Source: Aquatica leii
Lineage: Eukaryota; Arthropoda; Insecta; Coleoptera; Lampyridae
Assembly (NCBI GenBank): GCA_035610365.1
Contig: CM069432.1
Span: 187,473,027 to 187,537,026 of the forward strand
Direction: 5' to 3'
Length of the DNA stretch: 64,000 nucleotides
Each line of letters starts with the position of its first letter. The first letter of the stretch is position 1. A program made the translations under genes and the position numbers. The notes under the pieces were generated by a model. It did not search any database, was not told where the DNA came from, and worked only from the letters and a program-made list of their open reading frames with translations. Positions 57,809-64,000 of the stretch are shown here, in pieces.

Positions 57809-58267
57809 AAATTATTTTTGAGTTTTGTTTGTTAGTTAGTTATGTTTGTGGTTTATTTTTAAATTTTATTTGAAAAACGTAAAACTATTGAGTTTCTAAA
57901 TTGTAACATAAAAGTCAGGTTATGTCAAACTGTAGTTATTTGTGAATAGATTAAATTTTAAGTAATTTTTAATTACAACGTTTAATTTAAACTGTGATTA
58001 AACAAACGTACAACTGATTTTTTTAAAAATTTTATTAAACCGATTGTAAACTTTAGACAACGTACTTGCAGAAACACTTCCAAATATTAATATTACGAAC
58101 AGAGTATTTTATTTAAACAGTAACCATTAATATTAAACAGCTTAAGATTTGTTAGTATAACATAATGACAGTTAGTTTAACATCTTAAAGCCTATAGAAT
58201 TCATTTATTTCAGTTACATAAATTAAAAAAATACATGTTTTAAGCAGTTACGTAAGTTTCATTAGCA
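57809..58267. other. AT-rich stretch, no gene seen
   Basis: No feature recognised. Confidence 0.4.
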
Positions 58268-59493
58268 CTCAAAATTAGACATACATATGTACAGTCAAAG
58301 TCTTCATCGGAAGTATCACCAGTTACGTGTAGTACTTATTATAAAGTTTTCATATTCATCATCCATAATATGTTCCTTCTTTATGCAGTCCTCTTCAATT
58401 TCATTTACATAAAAATGCAAATATTGAACCAATACTGTATTGCGTGTAGTTTAGTTTGTTTCATTTTATTAAGTTATATAATTCTGGTTTAGTTATTTAG
58501 TATTGGTTTTCAATCTACTTTTTATAATTTATGTAGTTTCTGTAATCTTTTGTTTTTTGTCGGGATTTAATATCAATAAAGCACTATTGATAAAACCCAT
58601 TTCACCTTTTAAAATAAATAACGGTATAAATGACATGTTATGAAAAAATCATGTAAACATACCAGCATGTACTATGATAAGTTTCTTCTCTTTTCCTATT
58701 AGAGATATAAGATCTCCATTTAATCGGTTCAAGTATAATTTGTTTGATCGTATGTAAAGAACGTGTATTATGTCGTTCTATAAGTATTTTGCGATTATCC
58801 ACTATTCTTCTTAACTGAATAAAATATTAAATAAAAAGTAATACAAAACTAAACAATAATCCTACTTAAAACCTATTTCTATTAACAACGACTTCAGTGA
58901 CGATTTCTTTCTGAAGAATCCAATAGAATCATCGTCTTTAATAAAGTTAAAAATTCGTTCTATAATAGGTTTTTGTTTTTCAATATGAAAGTTAGCAATA
59001 ATTTGACAAATATTCGGTTTGTTATAATTATGAACTGTTGATGTCGGAGAAGTTTTTGTTATGAAAAATGAACTTTTCTCACCACAATCAATTGCACGCA
59101 CTTGCTTTAAGACACAAACAACGGTACTTTTATATATTTTTATTGCTTGCAGAACTGTATCCAAAAAATTACCTAATAAAAATGAAATCATGTACTTATA
59201 GCAAAATGTTATTTAGACGAATAAATTATATTTTACCATTAGCAAAACCATCTCATAGTATAAAGTAGTATGTATGAACGATAGCTGTGAAATAGCTATA
59301 AAGGTGGTAAACGTTGTAAGTCGATTTTACACCCGTGTAAGTCAAAATAGATTTGAATAAAAATTACAATTATATTTTACCTTGTGAATTTGAGTTTTTT
59401 AAAAAAAATGTAGATGTCCCAAATAATCTCTCTAGCATCCTTCGATAACACAAGTTGTTTCTTTACAAGAGTAGACGTACTTGCTTTGCACAT
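58268..59493 (-). pseudogene. DDE transposase-like gene with introns, copy 2
   Basis: Minus-strand exons: 59381-59493 (ATG start, STLVKKQLVLSKDAREIIW, helix-turn-helix-like lead), 58866-59172 (LDTVLQAIKIYKSTVVCVL, then RIFNFIKDDDSIGFF and SLKSLLIEIGF) and 58663-58809 (DNRKILIERHNTRS, then after a frame change LISLIGKEKKLIIVHAG). A C-terminal-like piece at about 58290-58430 (CIKKEHIMDDEYENFIIS and VTGDTSDEDFD) follows. Splice phases agree at the first two junctions. The part around the first catalytic Asp, seen in copy 1 as YMDE, is deleted here. Widespread insect transposase-like family with an N-terminal helix-turn-helix; broken in this copy. Confidence 0.65.
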
Positions 59494-61529
59494 TATAAAA
59501 AGCTAGATATGATTTCATTAATATATTTAACTTTAAAATAACTTACCTTCAAAATCAATGCCAACAACAAAATAATTTTCAGTAAAATAATGAGGTTATA
59601 AACGATCAACCAAGAACAGCAAAAAACTGACGTCATTTGTAGTAAATGTTTTAGTATGTGCGCTGGTGTCCTCCAGCGTTTATCGTATTCTAGCTTAAAT
59701 AGTGTATTTTTAAATCAGTGTTTGGTTGTTTTTAAACAATTTGATATTTTTTTAAGAAACATTGGCAATAAATTGATTAATCATTTAAAAAAATAACAAA
59801 AATATAGTATAATATAGTAGCAAAGTCTATCAAATTTTTAAAAATCATTTGAAACCGTTGTTATATAAATCTAAAAATATAATAATCCAGTATAAATCGC
59901 TTAGTAAGCAGTCGGGTAAAAACGTTTACAAAGTAAGAATTCCGAAAGTCTATAAATACAAAAACTATTAGAATTATAAATCGTTTAATAAGTAAGTTGA
60001 GTTCGGTTATTAAATAATTTTTAACGGTAAAAAAAATTTTTAAATTCGTTGTTGATAAAATTTTTCAATAAATTTGTATACATTTTGTAGGTAAACATTA
60101 TAGTACAAAAGAAAGTTTTTATTGTTAAAAGTTTAAATATGCATCAAAAACGGATGTAACCGATAGGTAACACTTGTATTGACATAATCTTCTTTACCAT
60201 TGACAGCTACTCATTCTCTATAAAAATAACTAACAATGACAGTCTTGTAAAAGCTACGTATTAGATTACTTCGCCGACATACAGTGATTGTTGTGAAATT
60301 TTATATTATTTGAATAACGATGCTTGCTAAGTTGAAGATGTTGTTTGTTCAAAAAAAAGCTGTGTTGATTGAAACTAAGTTAGCAGGAATTAATTTTCTA
60401 AGGAATTTGTATACATTTTATAAGTAAGCATTCAAGTACAAATTTAAGATTTTATTACTGGAGATGATGATGTTTTATTACATTTAGATAAAATTAAGAA
60501 AAATTTAGACTACAACTTTTTACAACTAAACAATCAATAATTTTAGATTTTTTAAAATTAAATGTGTATATGTAATATAAAATAGAAATTTTAGATAGAA
60601 ATTTTTATGGTCTTTAACAATACGCTTATTAAGTAACTTTGGTTAAGAAGTAAATATATTAATTGTCCTTTGAGTTACTTACTAAACAATTTACACTGAT
60701 GTAAAAAATAGATAAAATTTAAAAAAAAATCATTATTATTGGAATTGCAGATTTGAATACGAAAGCATAAAATTAAAAATAGTATTAGGTACCAGCTACA
60801 GCATGTCTTAGATTATTGACAAATATTTTTCTTTATTTTAAGTATATTATGCAAAATTACCAATACTTTACAAGGTATTTAACTGTATCGGTAGGTAATC
60901 TAAACTGAACAATACAATGCTGCGGTGTTTTATTACTATAATAATTATTTAAAAAAATTATTAGGTTAAAAGTCAATTAATTTAACTGCAAATTATTTTA
61001 CTTCTTTTACATTTTTAACAAAAAAGTATTAATAAACAATGTAATAGTGTAAACAAGATTTAGTAGCAATTAATATCACTTCATTATAAAATTAATTATA
61101 AAAATCTAATCATTTAAAGAATTGCATTTTGATTCATTACCTTCATTTTCTTTAAGTTCGCAACAGTTAATAATTACTTTAGAAATGCTATCGCTAACGA
61201 TTTCTCTGTCACTTTTACAACATTAGCAAAATATTAGTTATTCTTTTACTTTCAAATCTTCTTAAATTTATTTTTAATATTTATACATTATTCAGCTAGA
61301 ACGTTAGTGCAGCCACATGGTTTTTTATTACTAGCCATAGGTTTTCAATTAACTTCAGTTCGAAATAACAAGAAAATAATCCATGTTTACATACAAAAAT
61401 TATATTTGATGAAAATTTATCTTTTATTAATTTTGTAAAATTAAAATAATTTCTATTACAGTAGTAACATTAGTGTTAAGTTCACATCTAAATAATATTC
61501 CTGTATTACTATTCTATCTGTTGTGTGTA
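59494..61529. other. AT-rich stretch, no gene seen
   Basis: No exon, element end or RNA gene recognised, apart from a short open piece at about 59546-59590 (ENYFVVGIDFE before a GTAAGT) that could be an exon but has no support on its other side. Confidence 0.4.
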
Positions 61530-61539
61530 AAGATGTACC

Positions 61540-61810
61540 CACGATAACTATCGAACGAAAAGTTTTAGTAACTTTAAATTTGGTATGGAGCTGGCTTTTC
61601 ATATTCTCTCGGTTCTATCAAAAGATGGGTTTGATAAACAAACCGGAAGTGGATGTATCTGCCATTTTTAACAATTTTTCCTAATAATTTATTCCAATAA
61701 AAAAATTTCTAACAATAACAGTTTATTAGATATTTGACTTGTTTATATACATAGTAACTCTTGAACCAAAAATCCTAGTAACTTGAAATTTGGTGTAGAG
61801 CTGGCTTTTT
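61540..61810 (-). repeat. dispersed repeat family R, fragments in reverse
   Basis: 61540-61720 is the reverse complement of the part of family R at 28740-28900 (ACTTTAAATTTGGTATGGAG; CCGGAAGTGGATGTATC). 61754-61805 repeats its first part once more (AACTTGAAATTTGGTGTAGA), so two fragments lie side by side. Confidence 0.6.
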
Positions 61811-61908
61811 TTATTATTATTTTATATTCTATTTGCTTTGTTAAAAGATTTTTTGTACCAATTGATTGTGTTTGGCGAATCATCGCTACTTATTTCAAGT
61901 TTTTTTGG

Positions 61909-61945
61909 CCCGAAGAAGTGGACACATTAGTCCACGAAACGTCGC
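61909..61945 (+). ncRNA. hammerhead-ribozyme-like motif
   Basis: CCGAAGAAGTGGAC, a short loop, then GTCCACGAAACGTCGC. Stem II is a perfect 6-bp GTGGAC/GTCCAC. The first box is CCGAAGA in place of CUGANGA, so activity is doubtful. It lies directly after the family R fragments. Confidence 0.4.
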
Positions 61946-64000
61946 TAAAAAAAAATCGTGTTTTTCTGTCGCCCTCTCTTACCAGAAGGATTTAACACAG
62001 TTCCTGTGTTTATTAATTATGTCACACACATTTTATAGTTATTTGTTTATACTTTTCTAGATAACACAAAATCGGTTTAGTTTTAAAGCATGTCTTAAAT
62101 TTTTGTTACCTGTTTAGGTTGATTTCTTTTTCTTACTACTGTTAATAGTATATATTGTAAAGAAGTATTTTACTTATTATTTACAATGCTTTTGTATTTT
62201 TTATTTATGAACTTGGGTATTTAATTGTTTGTGTTTTGAAAGTTTGATTCACAAAAATAAATTGATTTGATTATACAAACCGTAACGAACGAAACCAAAA
62301 TTTATTACGTTATGTAACATGCGCAAGGTTCATTTGGAACAAAAAAGAGCGAGCAAAATGACGACCCGAACTAAGATTACCGTTTAAAAAATATGCTGTT
62401 ATTTAAGCATTTTATATCAAAGTTTTAAAACTTATTACTTAAAAATGAAGTATATTTAAATCTTCAAAGACAATTTTAGTCAAAATTGTACAGTTAGGAG
62501 TTACCAATCTAAATTAAAAATGGATTAATATTTTATTAATTATTAATAATTTATATAAATTTTATTTCATAAATAAATAATTATTCTTTATTAGTATATT
62601 GTTGAGGTTGCGTTGCACAAAATAATTTAATCTAATATTATTAACGTATTAAAGTAATCATAATAAGCAAACTACTTGTACAAACTTATTTATTTATAAA
62701 CGTCTTTGAGTTGCTACTTATTTAAAAAAAGTTTTTCTTGACAGTTGTTTGTATTTACAAATAATTTTTCAAAGATTTTAAGCAACACTTTTTATAATAA
62801 CTTTTCTACGTTTTATAACGTTTGAACTAATTAATCGATTTTGATTACACAGCACCACATAGTAAGTTAAAACAACTTGTAGGTAAGACAAATTTAAATT
62901 AAATACTGTGACATTTTTCTTTGTATTTAATTAAAAAGTATAATCTTGTTTGATAATTTCATCCCAACTTACTTTTAATTATAAACAAATTAAGCTTTAA
63001 CTTTTGCAAATAAATTACATTTATATTTATGCACTATTGTTTTGACTTTAATATACAATTTTTAGGTTTAATTTTTGACTATTAATCTTGCACCATGGTC
63101 GTTACTCCACGGTCACTGTATGTGATTGTTTTATTGATCTTTATTTAATTAGTAATCTTTAAGGTTCTAAAAAAAATTGTGGTTGCAATAAAAATTGTAA
63201 TACATTTTTTAAAATACGCATTTCAATTTATTGTTTTGACAAAAATGGTTTTAACCGATAATTATATAAATGTTTAATAACGAACGTTTTCACTATTAAA
63301 TGTTGTTCATGTTTTTGTTGTAATATTTAACTTTTACTTAATTGTAGAAATCACATGAAATGTTAGCAACGATAAAAAGTAAATACCAGAAATAACTATT
63401 TTTTGTTGACATTGCTCAAATTACTGTACATGTACAATAAAGCAAAATTAATAGTGCGTTATTTTCATTGACAATAAAGAAACAAACAACAAGGTTATTG
63501 TTTTGAAGAAAGTAATTATTGAGGTACAAAATCATAATTTTTGTAGTAGGTATAACATTTTAATTTTTTTTTCTAATATTTGTGTACAAAGAAACGTTTA
63601 GCTGTTCAAATCCCGATCACCTTAAAATTTTTTAAATCTTGATAGAACCTGTATCTATAAATATGAAAAACTAGCACAGTACATTAGTTTTGGCAAATTC
63701 TTCACATTATTTGTTTATGTGTATTAACTGTTCTATGTACTTGTAGAAATACAACATAATACAATTTTTTTTAATTAAAAGTTTGTAAAAATATTTTTAT
63801 TAAATTACAAAATAAGTTTTATTGCATTCTAAAATTATGAAATTTCTGCTTGTTATATAACTTTATATAAAAGCATTACTTATTAATTATTAGTATTGTT
63901 ATTGAAACAAACGTTGTTTAAAATTGTTTATTTATTTTTTTTTTATGTATAACTTATAAAAATGCATATTTTACATTTTACATTGTTTATATAAATTGTA
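61946..64000. other. AT-rich stretch, no gene seen
   Basis: No exon, tRNA or transposon coding sequence recognised to the end of the window. Confidence 0.45.

Noticed and set aside
59546..59590. Possible exon coding ENYFVVGIDFE before a GTAAGT
   Set aside because: A good donor but no acceptor or start could be tied to it, and its link to the pseudogene at 59.4 kb is unsupported.
1..64000. CRISPR arrays, bacterial operons, ribosomal RNA genes
   Set aside because: None seen: no regularly spaced repeats with unique spacers, no Shine-Dalgarno-led gene strings, no rRNA-like conserved blocks.

Overview
The window looks like a stretch of an AT-rich arthropod (most likely insect) nuclear genome. 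It has introns with GT/AG borders, a eukaryotic tRNA gene and a dense load of animal transposable elements: Ty3/Gypsy, a non-LTR element of R1-like type, Penelope-like elements, hAT, piggyBac and a pogo/Tigger-type MITE. There is no bacterial operon structure, CRISPR array or plasmid feature. The order of insect cannot be fixed by reading alone.

Layout. 1-4.4 kb holds decayed remnants: a hAT transposase tail and an internally deleted Gypsy. 5.8-6.84 kb holds the best cellular gene, seven short exons on the minus strand coding a secreted protein with acidic, Thr-rich and Gly-rich parts; its 3' end was not found. 7.5-10.9 kb holds hairpins, a small terminal-exon-like ORF, a solo LTR and a 119-bp tandem repeat. 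11.4-19.44 kb holds candidate exons of a DUF4806-like gene on the minus strand, split by a 6.6-kb Gypsy element (12220-18833) lying between its exons. That element carries, after its integrase, a TARG1/OARD1-like macro domain and a CCCH zinc finger, the most unusual thing in the window.

19.67-21.46 kb is a hAT-type non-autonomous element with a perfect 8-bp target duplication; a 1.37-kb fold-back element is inserted in it. 22.5-23.1 kb is a piggyBac remnant. 24-37.6 kb holds dispersed repeats, a 5'-truncated non-LTR retrotransposon (29.66-31.19 kb), the first of two intron-containing DDE transposase-like pseudogenes (31.46-31.93 kb) and a Penelope-like element (33.0-35.3 kb). 39.4-45.7 kb is a second Penelope-like region with a hAT transposon inserted in its endonuclease part, itself carrying a Tigger-like MITE. 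50.28-54.72 kb is a second, older Gypsy element. 56.46 kb is a tRNA-Asn gene. 58.27-59.49 kb is the second DDE transposase-like pseudogene, with an intron at the same position as the first.

Apart from the secreted-protein gene, the DUF4806-like exons and the tRNA, everything recognisable is mobile-element sequence, mostly broken. Several elements are nested, which gives a relative order of insertion: Penelope-like, then hAT, then MITE; hAT, then fold-back; tandem repeat, then solo LTR; gene, then Gypsy. All calls come from reading the sequence; no database search was run.
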